A DNA stretch of 5,301 nt. It comes from JACDAN01 sp035265935. GTDB taxonomy: Bacteria; Actinomycetota; Thermoleophilia; Gaiellales; Gaiellaceae. Shown piece by piece: positions 1 to 5,047 of this stretch. The stretch is taken from contig DATFOC010000079.1 in the NCBI GenBank assembly GCA_035265935.1, forward strand, positions 1 to 5,301. The letters are read 5' to 3'. How positions within the stretch are numbered: position 1 is the first letter of the stretch; every line of letters starts with the position of its first letter. Below the pieces are notes generated by a model that had not been told where the DNA came from, did no database searches, and saw only the letters and a program-made list of their open reading frames with translations. The position numbers were made by a program, and so were the translations under genes.

Positions 1-1
1 C

Positions 2-1147
2 GAGGACAACCTCGACCTCTTCGACGGGCTCGTCGCGCAGATGGGCGCCGCGGTGCGAAACGCACGCCTTCACCAGGAACGCCTACGGCTCGAGGCTGCC
101 GAAGCGGCTGCCCGTGCCGTCGCCCGAGAACGCGAGCAGGCAGCACACGTCCTCGAGGCTGTAGGCGACGGAATCTTCCTCGTCGACCATCAGCGAGTCG
201 TCCGGCTCTGGAACGCCGCAGCCGCGCTCATGACCGGGCTCTCGGCAGATGATGTTCTGGGGCGGAAGCTCGTGGACGTCGTCCCGGCCTCGGCCGCACT
301 CGCCGACCGCGTCGAGGTCGCCGCGCAGGACGCCATGGCCAGACCAGTGACGCTTCCAGTCGAGCTCGGCGGTCGTGACCTCTGGCTCTCGTTCGTCGCC
401 GTCCGGATCACAGACGGCGTCGTCTACGCGTTCCGCGACGTGACCGTGGAAACCCGGCTCGAGGAGGAAAAGACGGACTTCGTCGCGACGATCTCGCACG
501 AGCTGCGCACACCGATGACCGCGGTCTACGGCGCGGCTCAGACGCTGCTGCGCCGGGAGGAGATATCGCCCGAGCAGCGGCGCCAGCTCATCGAGATGAT
601 CGCGACACAGGCGGCACGGCTCAGCCAGATCACCGAGGAGATTCTCCTCACGACGCGCTTGGACCGCGACGAGATCACCGTGCATCACGAGCCGGTCGAC
701 GTGGGCGCGGCCGTGCAGTCCGCGGTCCAGGCGATGCGGTCGCACCTTCCGAAGGACATGGAGATGCAGGTCGAGATCGCCGCTGACGTGGGTCGTGCGG
801 CAGGGGACTCCGACCGGATCCAGCAAGTCCTCTTGAACCTCATCGACAACGCCGCCAAGCACGGCCGGAGCCCCGTCCGGATCTCCGCGGGGACAAGCAA
901 CGGGCTCGTTTCAATCGCGGTCAGCGACTCGGGGCCTGGAATTGCACCGGGCGAGCGCGAGAGGATCTTCGAGAAGTTCTACCGAGCAGGACCGCAGCTC
1001 ACGCGCTTGTCGGGCGGGACCGGCTTGGGGCTGTACATCTCCCGCGAGCTGACGCGCAGGATGGGTGGCCGACTCCGGGTCGAGCCCGGGCCTGGGAAGG
1101 GCGCGACGTTCGTCGTCGAGCTCTCGAGCCATTCGTCGCGGCCTTGA
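2..1147 (+). CDS. Sensor histidine kinase (GAF end-PAS-HisKA-HATPase), 5'-truncated by window edge
   Basis: This is a two-component sensor kinase: it autophosphorylates on a histidine and passes the phosphate to a response regulator not seen here. The frame is open to the left edge, so the gene starts outside the window; an ATG at 41 is probably internal. The first visible residues (ending AAVRNARLHQERL) look like the last helix of a GAF domain. Numbering from that ATG, a short coiled linker (about 12-35) precedes a PAS domain (about 36-135, with GDGIFLVD). HisKA follows, with the H-box ISHELRTP and phospho-acceptor His153. The ATPase domain has N-box NLIDN (266-270), G1 DSGPG (296-300), F-box FEKFYR (310-315) and G2 GGTGLGL (325-331). 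All catalytic boxes are intact. No membrane segment is visible, so the known part is cytosolic. The signal sensed cannot be told. Confidence 0.95.
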   Translation, partial: EDNLDLFDGLVAQMGAAVRNARLHQERLRLEAAEAAARAVAREREQAAHVLEAVGDGIFLVDHQRVVRLWNAAAALMTGLSADDVLGRKLVDVVPASAALADRVEVAAQDAMARPVTLPVELGGRDLWLSFVAVRITDGVVYAFRDVTVETRLEEEKTDFVATISHELRTPMTAVYGAAQTLLRREEISPEQRRQLIEMIATQAARLSQITEEILLTTRLDRDEITVHHEPVDVGAAVQSAVQAMRSHLPKDMEMQVEIAADVGRAAGDSDRIQQVLLNLIDNAAKHGRSPVRISAGTSNGLVSIAVSDSGPGIAPGERERIFEKFYRAGPQLTRLSGGTGLGLYISRELTRRMGGRLRVEPGPGKGATFVVELSSHSSRP

Positions 1148-1172
1148 CAGATCGATCTGCGAGGCGCAGGAT
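1144..1172 (+). promoter_or_regulatory. Possible sigma-70-type promoter overlapping the kinase stop codon
   Basis: A perfect -35 hexamer, TTGACA, lies at 1144-1149 and contains the kinase TGA stop. After 17 bases comes CAGGAT (1167-1172), a weak -10 matching TATAAT at three positions. Transcription would start near 1179 and read the signal-rich leader toward the small gene at 1511. The match rests mostly on the -35 and its spacing, so this is a tentative call. Confidence 0.3.
1148..1159. promoter_or_regulatory. 12-base perfect palindrome, possible operator
   Basis: CAGATCGATCTG is a perfect palindrome overlapping the last bases of the TTGACA element and lying in the spacer before the weak -10. 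A repressor bound there would block RNA polymerase. About one 12-base perfect palindrome is expected by chance in a window this size, so its position is the only support. Confidence 0.25.
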
Positions 1173-1187
1173 GGTTGGCTTCCACGT

Positions 1188-1206
1188 CGGGCCGCCTCGA
1201 GGCCCG
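1188..1206 (+). terminator. GC-rich hairpin after the kinase gene
   Basis: CGGGCC (1188-1193) pairs with GGCCCG (1201-1206) around a seven-base loop, 40 bases after the kinase stop. No T-run follows, so it is at best a weak or Rho-assisted terminator. It could equally be a leader structure of a transcript starting near 1179, just before the Shine-Dalgarno sequence at 1218. Confidence 0.3.
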
Positions 1207-1233
1207 GCAGCCGACGGAAAGGAGGTCGAGGCG

Positions 1234-1293
1234 TTGACGCACTTCACGCTCAATGACGGGCCTCGCCTCTCCGCGGCCCTCGTCGCCTGGTAG
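1234..1293 (+). CDS. Putative 19-residue leader peptide with ideal ribosome binding site
   Basis: AAAGGAGGT (1218-1226) is a near-complete complement of the 16S rRNA tail. Seven bases later a TTG opens a 19-codon frame, MTHFTLNDGPRLSAALVAW, ending in TAG at 1291. The peptide resembles no family I know. The stop codon falls in the loop of a perfect 7-bp hairpin (1284-1301), an arrangement seen in leader peptides that control downstream expression. The same frame stays open after the TAG until 1552, so a gene broken by a nonsense mutation is another reading. In GC-rich DNA such open frames are common. The Shine-Dalgarno site is the best evidence for translation. Confidence 0.25.
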   Translation: MTHFTLNDGPRLSAALVAW

Positions 1294-1301
1294 GCCAGGC
1301 G
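1284..1301 (+). promoter_or_regulatory. Perfect 7-bp hairpin holding a stop codon in its loop
   Basis: CGCCTGG (1284-1290) pairs with CCAGGCG (1295-1301), leaving the loop TAGG. The loop contains the TAG that ends the putative leader peptide at 1234, so a ribosome terminating there would melt the stem. No T-run follows. The fold is clear from sequence; a regulatory role is inference. Confidence 0.35.
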
Positions 1302-1434
1302 CGCAGTCGCGGACGGTAAGGCCGTTCCCGCGGCGGGCCGGAGCACCTTCACACGCCTGCTCCGCGTCCCGGGCGCCCGAGTTGCGGAGCCGAAGCGCTC
1401 TCGCCCGCCGCTCCAGACCAGAAAGGAGAACCAC

Positions 1435-1554
1435 TTGGTGGTTCACACGACAGGCATCAGCTGGATGCCACATCCCCGCACCGACGAGAACGTGGAAAGG
1501 AGGAGGAGACGTGTCGAGCTACGACCAGGAAACTCGCCGCCTGATGTGCAGTGA
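1435..1554 (+). CDS. Doubtful 39-codon ORF overlapping the start of the 60-residue gene
   Basis: AAAGGAG (1422-1428) precedes TTG at 1435 by six bases and GTG at 1438 by nine. The frame runs 39 codons to TGA at 1552 and overlaps the beginning of the gene at 1511 in another frame. Its arginine run (codons 22-26) is simply the downstream ribosome binding site read as codons. This argues that it is not a conserved protein, though its translation could couple to the gene at 1511. Confidence 0.15.
   Translation: MVVHTTGISWMPHPRTDENVERRRRRVELRPGNSPPDVQ
1496..1508 (+). promoter_or_regulatory. Strong double Shine-Dalgarno that fixes the GTG start at 1511
   Basis: AAAGGAGGAGGAG contains two overlapping AGGAGG cores (1498-1503 and 1501-1506), seven and four bases before GTG 1511. 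It is much stronger than anything before the other starts in this window and is the main reason to place the small gene's start at 1511 rather than farther upstream. Confidence 0.7.
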
Positions 1555-1693
1555 GCGGATCGAGCAGTTGGCGCGCGACGCGCGGCGCCCGATGACCCGC
1601 CGGCGGAGACGCCGGATCATGCGGATCGCGCTGAGCAAGCTGGCGCTGCGACCCAGCGCCTACCGCGCCAGCCGTCCGTCACTGAACAGCTAG
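1511..1693 (+). CDS. Small arginine-rich protein of unknown function, 60 residues
   Basis: I do not recognise this gene. The start at GTG 1511 is set by the double Shine-Dalgarno just upstream; the frame is also open farther upstream to an ATG at 1253, but that part has low-complexity, non-protein-like composition. The product has 16 arginines in 60 residues, including six in a row at positions 30-35. There is a mixed, amphipathic N-terminal half (about 4-26, with YDQETRRLMCSERIEQLARD) and a basic C-terminal half. It has no signal peptide, clear membrane helix or zinc motif, and a single cysteine (13). The charge suggests contact with nucleic acid or acidic membrane lipids; this is inference only. 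It lies downstream of the kinase and convergent with the rhomboid gene. Confidence 0.6.
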   Translation: MSSYDQETRRLMCSERIEQLARDARRPMTRRRRRRIMRIALSKLALRPSAYRASRPSLNS

Positions 1694-1713
1694 GTGACAA
1701 CGAACGATCACAC

Positions 1714-1759
1714 GCGCGAGCGGAGTCGACCGGCCGGGCGTCCGTCGACTCCGCCGCGC
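1714..1759. terminator. Long hairpin between convergent genes, likely bidirectional terminator
   Basis: GCGCG (1714-1718) pairs with CGCGC (1755-1759). After one bulged A (1719), GCGGAGTCGAC (1720-1730) pairs with GTCGACTCCGC (1744-1754) around a 13-base loop. That makes 16 base pairs in all. It sits 20 bases after the stop of the small gene and touches the rhomboid stop codon, so it can serve both strands. Neither side has a real T-run; the minus-strand side is only mildly T-rich. Such U-poor stems are common in actinobacteria. Confidence 0.6.
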
Positions 1760-2598
1760 TAGACCACGTACTCCTGGACGCTCCAATAGGAGACCAGCAC
1801 GCTCGCGACTCCGATGGCGATGAGGCCGCCGACGCCGAGGATGCCCGGCCTGCCGTAGACGGCATGCCCGCGTCCGAAGCGCGAGAGCGAGAGGACGCCG
1901 ATGGCGCCGCCGATCAGCCCGCCGATGTGGCCTCCGATCGAGATGCCCGGGATGAAAAACGTGAACGCGAGGTTGAGGACGATGATCGACAGGGCTCCGC
2001 CGCCGAGGACGTACATCCGCTGCCGCTCGAGCACGAAGGCCGCGCCCAGGATCCCGAAGATCGCGCCCGAGGCGCCGACGGTGAGGCTCTCTGGTGCGAA
2101 GAGGAGTGCGCCTGCGGATCCGGCCAGGCCCGAGACGATGTAGAGCAGCAGATAGCGGCCTCGTCCGAGCACCTGCTCGATGGCGGCGCCGAACCACCAG
2201 AGCGCGAGCATGTTCAATCCGAGGTGGATCGGCCCGTAGTGGAGGAACATCGCGCTGACGAGCCGCCAGTAGTCCCCGTTGGCGACCAGCGGCCCGTAGA
2301 GGACGCCCTCTCGGTAGATCTCGTTGCCTGTGCCGTTGATCCGCCCTCCGAGGGCGAGCTCGAGGAGGTAGATCCCGACGTTGATCCCGATCAGCGTCTT
2401 CGTGACCAGGGCACCCGTGCCCTCGAAGCTCGCGCGGCGCATCTCCTGCGTGACCCGGGCGGAGCCCTGCGCCACGCCGGAGTGGTCGGGACAGCGGATC
2501 CCGACCGGCGCGAAGGTCATGCAGTCCTCGCAGATCGGCCGGCCGCATTCCGAACAGGAGACGAGCGTCTCCCGGTTGGGATGGCGGTAGCAGTACAT
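1759..2598 (-). CDS. Rhomboid-family intramembrane serine protease with N-terminal B-box zinc finger
   Basis: This is a membrane protease that cleaves substrates inside or near their membrane helices. The ATG at 2598 gives 279 residues and starts exactly at the zinc finger. A longer frame reaches 2715 but would overlap the divergent gene and adds 39 threonine- and alanine-rich residues, so I reject it. Residues 3-39 form a B-box-like finger with ligand candidates C3, H6, C15, C18, C23, C26, C36 and H39. The rhomboid core follows from about 62. It has W111-R112 in the L1 loop, H120, H125 and N129 in FLHYGPIHLGLN, the nucleophile S177 in GASG, and catalytic H224 in ISIGGHIGG. I count six to seven hydrophobic segments, the last near 251-271. 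All catalytic residues are present. The substrate is unknown. The gene ends at the hairpin at 1714-1759. Confidence 0.93.
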   Translation of the reverse strand: MYCYRHPNRETLVSCSECGRPICEDCMTFAPVGIRCPDHSGVAQGSARVTQEMRRASFEGTGALVTKTLIGINVGIYLLELALGGRINGTGNEIYREGVLYGPLVANGDYWRLVSAMFLHYGPIHLGLNMLALWWFGAAIEQVLGRGRYLLLYIVSGLAGSAGALLFAPESLTVGASGAIFGILGAAFVLERQRMYVLGGGALSIIVLNLAFTFFIPGISIGGHIGGLIGGAIGVLSLSRFGRGHAVYGRPGILGVGGLIAIGVASVLVSYWSVQEYVV

Positions 2599-2644
2599 CG
2601 GTTCGGCGGGCGCAGCCAAGGGGCGGCTGTAGCGTAGTGCGGCC
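2599..2644. promoter_or_regulatory. 46-base divergent intergenic region between rhomboid and comB-like genes
   Basis: Both genes must start transcription within or very near this 46-base gap. On the + strand TAGCGT at 2630-2635 could act as a -10 for a leaderless or nearly leaderless transcript at GTG 2645. No good -35 or Shine-Dalgarno is visible for either gene. The weak signals make exact promoter placement uncertain. Confidence 0.25.
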
Positions 2645-3316
2645 GTGAGAGTCCATGTCGCGTTCACGCCGGACGAAGTGCTGGAGGCGCCGGTCGCCGT
2701 CGTGGTGGACGTCATGCGGGCGACGTCGACGATCGCGCAGGCCCTCGCGAGCGGCTACGAGCGGGTCTACTGCTGCGGGGAGATCGAGGACGCGCGGGCG
2801 CTGCGCGAGCACCTGGGGGAGGGGCTGCTGGGCGGCGAGCGGAGCGCGGTTCGGATCGAGGGGTTCGACATCGGCGCCTCGCCGCGGGAGGTGCTCGAGC
2901 CGCGGGGCTCGACGTTGATCTACTCGACCACGAACGGGACGCGGGCGGTTCTCGCTGCGGCTGCTGCGTGCGAGACGGTGTTCCTGGGCTCGCTCCTGAA
3001 CCTGTCGGCGGCTGCGGGTGCTGTAGACGATGACTGTGTGATCGTCTGCGCTGGCTTCCAGGGCCGGTTCGCGCTGGACGACGCGTACTGCGCCGGCCGG
3101 ATCGTCGACCTTCTCGACGGTGAGGTCACGGACGCGGCGAAGGCGTCGGGGACCCTGGCGCGCTCGTTCCCGACCGCGTGGGACGGGATCATGGCGCGAA
3201 CATACGGTCCGACCGGCCTCGAGGCCGACATCGAGTTCTGCTCGCAGGAGAACACGATCGACGTCGTCCCGCGTTTCTCGCGGATGGTGGACGGGGCGGC
3301 GGAAATCGTCGGCTAG
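2645..3316 (+). CDS. comB: ComB-family 2-phosphosulfolactate phosphatase
   Basis: Members of this family are Mg-dependent phosphatases that convert 2-phospho-3-sulfolactate to sulfolactate, an early step of coenzyme M synthesis in methanogens. Bacterial members occur without that pathway and may act in sulfolactate formation or on other substrates. The product has 223 residues, typical of the family. Family blocks are seen in order: VVVDVMRATSTI (19-30, with D22 and R25), GGER (63-66), GFDIGASP (73-80; usual form GFDLGNSP), STTNGTR (94-100), GSLLN (115-119) and CAGFQGRFALDDAYCAG (135-151). The GTG start at 2645 places the usual N-terminal strand directly before the first block. No Shine-Dalgarno is evident. 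It is transcribed away from the rhomboid gene. Family assignment is strong; the in vivo substrate is not known from the sequence. The symbol is the archaeal one, unrelated to competence comB. Confidence 0.85.
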   Translation: MRVHVAFTPDEVLEAPVAVVVDVMRATSTIAQALASGYERVYCCGEIEDARALREHLGEGLLGGERSAVRIEGFDIGASPREVLEPRGSTLIYSTTNGTRAVLAAAAACETVFLGSLLNLSAAAGAVDDDCVIVCAGFQGRFALDDAYCAGRIVDLLDGEVTDAAKASGTLARSFPTAWDGIMARTYGPTGLEADIEFCSQENTIDVVPRFSRMVDGAAEIVG

Positions 3317-3576
3317 TCCCGCGGCGGCCGGTCTTCGGCGGCGGTCTCCGGGCCAGGTACGGTCGGCCCAGATCTCCGTAGACGCCCATGACGCGACCCG
3401 CAGAGCGATCGACCCTCTCGCTGTCCATTCGCCGCTCTCTCCTGGCGTCGTCCGATGCAGAGTCGTTCGCCGAACGGCCCCGGAGGTTCTTTCAACCACT
3501 CTCGCACCATTGCGCGAAAGGTTAGGCCACCTGTCGTCAGGTGATGCGCCTCCGGAGAAGGCAGAGGTAAGCGAAC
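3317..3576. other. Non-coding stretch between comB-like gene and SOS promoter
   Basis: I see no convincing gene in these 260 bases on either strand; frames that cross it are continuations of out-of-frame reading through neighbours. It contains a weak hairpin just after the comB stop (GCCG 3327-3330 with CGGC 3336-3339). It also has a palindrome, CGTTCG-C-CGAACG (3464-3476), and a 6-bp stem with a four-base loop, CACCTG-TCGT-CAGGTG (3528-3543). It is locally less GC-rich near 3485-3525 than the genes around it, as expected of a regulatory spacer. Confidence 0.5.
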
Positions 3577-3606
3577 TTGACACCGAACATATGTTCGTGC
3601 TAGAAC
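3577..3606 (+). promoter_or_regulatory. imuB promoter (TTGACA, 18-base spacer, TAGAAC)
   Basis: A perfect -35 TTGACA (3577-3582) is followed after 18 bases by TAGAAC (3601-3606), matching four of six -10 positions. The start point would be near 3613, only about six bases before the ATG at 3619, so the mRNA would be nearly leaderless. No Shine-Dalgarno precedes that ATG, which fits. The spacer and the -10 are covered by the two LexA boxes. Confidence 0.65.
3584..3597. promoter_or_regulatory. LexA (SOS) box 1
   Basis: CGAACATATGTTCG is a perfect 14-base palindrome that fully fits the CGAAC-N4-GTTCG LexA operator of actinobacteria and firmicutes. It fills the spacer between the -35 and -10 elements. 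LexA bound there would exclude RNA polymerase until DNA damage triggers LexA self-cleavage. Confidence 0.9.
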
Positions 3607-3615
3607 ACGTGTTCG
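3602..3615. promoter_or_regulatory. LexA (SOS) box 2
   Basis: AGAACACGTGTTCG matches the CGAAC-N4-GTTCG operator at nine of ten fixed positions; its inner 12 bases (3603-3614) are a perfect palindrome. Its centre is 18 bases from that of box 1. It covers the -10 and the presumed transcription start, ending three bases before the start codon. Confidence 0.8.
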
Positions 3616-3618
3616 GTC

Positions 3619-4803
3619 ATGATTGCCTGTCTCGCCATCCCCGGATTCGAGCTTCGCGCCGCACTTCGCTCGTGGCCTAGCCTCGGGCTCCAGCCCGCCG
3701 CTCTCGCGCCTCCCGAGGGTGCTGAGCTGCTCATCGGGCCCGTCACCGCCGCGGCTCACCAGGCCGGCGTCCGGCCGGGGATGAGGATGGGGGAGGCGCT
3801 CGCGACTTGTCCGAAGCTCGTTCTCGTCGAGCCCGATCCGGCCGGCGCGGAACGCGACTGGGAAGAGATCGTTCGCCGGCTCGAGGACAACGGGTTCGCC
3901 GTTGAGTCCGCACAGCTCGGCACCGCCTACTTCGACACGCGCGGGGTGGAACGCCTCTACGGCGGCCTCGAGCCGGCGCTGAAGCGCGCTCTCGCTGCGG
4001 TCGGCTCACACTGGGACGCGCGCGTTGGTGCGGCCACCCGCCGGTTCGCCGCCCTTGCGGCAGCCAACGTCGCGCGCCCAGGCCAGGTTCTCGTCGTCTC
4101 CGACGAGCACACGCAGGACTTCCTCGCCCCGCTTCCACTCCACCTGCTCGGGCTAGACGAGCGACGCCGCGAGGAGCTGGAGGCGCTCGGCGTGAAGAAG
4201 GTGGGACAGCTTGCCGGGCTCCCGGGCGCTGCCGTTGCCGAACGACTGGGACCGGACGGCCGGAGCGCCTGGGGCCAGGCGAGAGGAGGGAAGCGCGGTC
4301 GCATCCGCGGGCGCCGGCCGCCCGCCGAGGTGGTCGAGGTGCTGGAGTTCCCCGAGGCGGTCGGAAACGAGCTCACGCTCCGCCGCGCCCTCGCCACTCT
4401 GGCCGAAAAGGCCGTTAACCGCCCCGAGCGGGCCGACCGCTTCGTCCGAAAAGTCGCACTTTCGGCACGACTCGTCGGCGGAGCCTCCTGGCGCCGGACG
4501 CTGACCTTCCGCGATCCCGCCGGCGATCACGATCGGATCCGGATCGCGCTCGGCCCGAAGATCGCCGAGCTGCCGGCGCCGGTCCGGGCACTTCGCCTCG
4601 AGCTCGTCGAGCTGACCGAGGAGACCGGCCGGCAGCTCGAGCTCGTCAAGACCGAGGGCGCCGAGCTCCAAAACCGCCTCCGTGAAGGCCTTCGTCAGGT
4701 CAAGGCTTCGACCGGCGGCGGCGCGGTCGCAACCGTGGTCGAAGTGGCCCCGTGGTCTCGCATACCGGAAGCGCGAGCGCTCTTCGTACCGCAGGACGGT
4801 TAA
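3619..4803 (+). CDS. imuB: ImuB-like, catalytically inactive Y-family DNA polymerase
   Basis: ImuB is a polymerase-derived adaptor of the SOS mutasome: it binds the sliding clamp and brings in the error-prone polymerase DnaE2. The 394-residue product has the Y-family fold order. These are palm/fingers (about 1-170, with GVRPGMRMGEALATCP at 50-65), a helix-hairpin-helix-like thumb (about 180-210) and a little-finger domain (about 235-333). The polymerase carboxylates are missing. The usual DMDAF block reads LAIPGF (5-10), and the SIDEAYLD block reads QLGTAYFD (99-106), so the Asp-Glu pair is Gly101-Thr102. QLELV (339-343) sits where ImuB proteins carry a QLxLF-type clamp motif. The start is supported by family-like sequence right from MIACLAIPGF and by the promoter. 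Induction by DNA damage is indicated by two LexA boxes. A weaker alternative is a divergent DinB, but the lost active site argues against it. Confidence 0.88.
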   Translation: MIACLAIPGFELRAALRSWPSLGLQPAALAPPEGAELLIGPVTAAAHQAGVRPGMRMGEALATCPKLVLVEPDPAGAERDWEEIVRRLEDNGFAVESAQLGTAYFDTRGVERLYGGLEPALKRALAAVGSHWDARVGAATRRFAALAAANVARPGQVLVVSDEHTQDFLAPLPLHLLGLDERRREELEALGVKKVGQLAGLPGAAVAERLGPDGRSAWGQARGGKRGRIRGRRPPAEVVEVLEFPEAVGNELTLRRALATLAEKAVNRPERADRFVRKVALSARLVGGASWRRTLTFRDPAGDHDRIRIALGPKIAELPAPVRALRLELVELTEETGRQLELVKTEGAELQNRLREGLRQVKASTGGGAVATVVEVAPWSRIPEARALFVPQDG

Positions 4804-5030
4804 ACGAACCGCGACCCGCCCTCGTCGAGCCAGAGGCAGACGGGGCGCCGCGTCTCGTCAACCGCCTCGCAGTCGAGCTGATTCGGGAGGAGTGGCGCGT
4901 GCTCGACCGCTGGTGGACGGAGCAGCCGATCAATCGACGCTACTTCGACGTCGTCCTGGAGAGCGGCCAGAACGTGGTCGTCTTCCACGACGACGAGCAC
5001 GGCCGCTGGTTCAGCCAGCGCGGCGCCTAA
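4752..5030 (+). CDS. Small WW-motif protein, likely detached ImuB C-terminal module (DUF6504-like)
   Basis: The frame overlaps the last 52 bases of imuB in the -1 frame. GTG 4752 is the only usable start before the conserved part, giving 92 residues, but no Shine-Dalgarno precedes it. The first 17 residues look arbitrary. Family-like sequence begins at LNEPRPALVEP (17-27), exactly at the imuB stop, and continues with EEWRVLDRWWTEQP (46-59), RRYFDVVLESG (62-72), VVVFHD (75-80) and GRWFSQR (84-90). From memory this pattern resembles DUF6504 proteins next to actinobacterial Y-family polymerases, and the WW-RDYF-GxWFLHG C-terminal segment of other ImuB proteins. Translation is probably coupled to imuB; a -1 frameshift fusion is possible. 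The molecular role is unknown, presumably in the mutasome. Confidence 0.75.
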   Translation: MVSHTGSASALRTAGRLNEPRPALVEPEADGAPRLVNRLAVELIREEWRVLDRWWTEQPINRRYFDVVLESGQNVVVFHDDEHGRWFSQRGA

Positions 5031-5047
5031 CGACTAGCGTCCGGATC

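Noticed and set aside
979..1473. - strand frame of 164 codons across the kinase end and the leader
   Set aside because: Half of it is antisense to the conserved ATPase domain, and it has no Shine-Dalgarno or recognisable motif.
1253..1510. Upstream extension of the 60-residue gene to an ATG at 1253
   Set aside because: The extra 86 residues are Arg/Ser/Pro-rich with no protein-like pattern, and the strong double Shine-Dalgarno at 1496-1508 would then lie inside the gene.
1148..1510. tRNA or known riboswitch in the spacer
   Set aside because: I found no T-loop GGTTCGANTCC-like sequence, no cloverleaf pairing and no riboswitch core I could recognise by eye.
2599..2715. N-terminal extension of the rhomboid gene to an ATG at 2715
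   Set aside because: It would overlap the start of the comB-like gene, and the added 39 residues are low-complexity and lack family likeness. The zinc finger begins right at the ATG at 2598.
3464..3476. CGTTCG-C-CGAACG palindrome as a third LexA box
   Set aside because: The half-sites are in the reverse order (GTTCG before CGAAC) and spaced by one base, so it does not fit the operator. It is kept only as an unexplained palindrome.
3528..3543. CACCTG-TCGT-CAGGTG hairpin as terminator of the comB-like gene
   Set aside because: It lies more than 200 bases after the comB stop, has only 6 bp and no T-run. It may be chance.
1679..3583. 634-codon open frame on the - strand
   Set aside because: It runs antisense through comB and out of frame through the rhomboid gene. 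Its sequence is Arg-rich and lacks domains. It is a typical GC-rich shadow frame.
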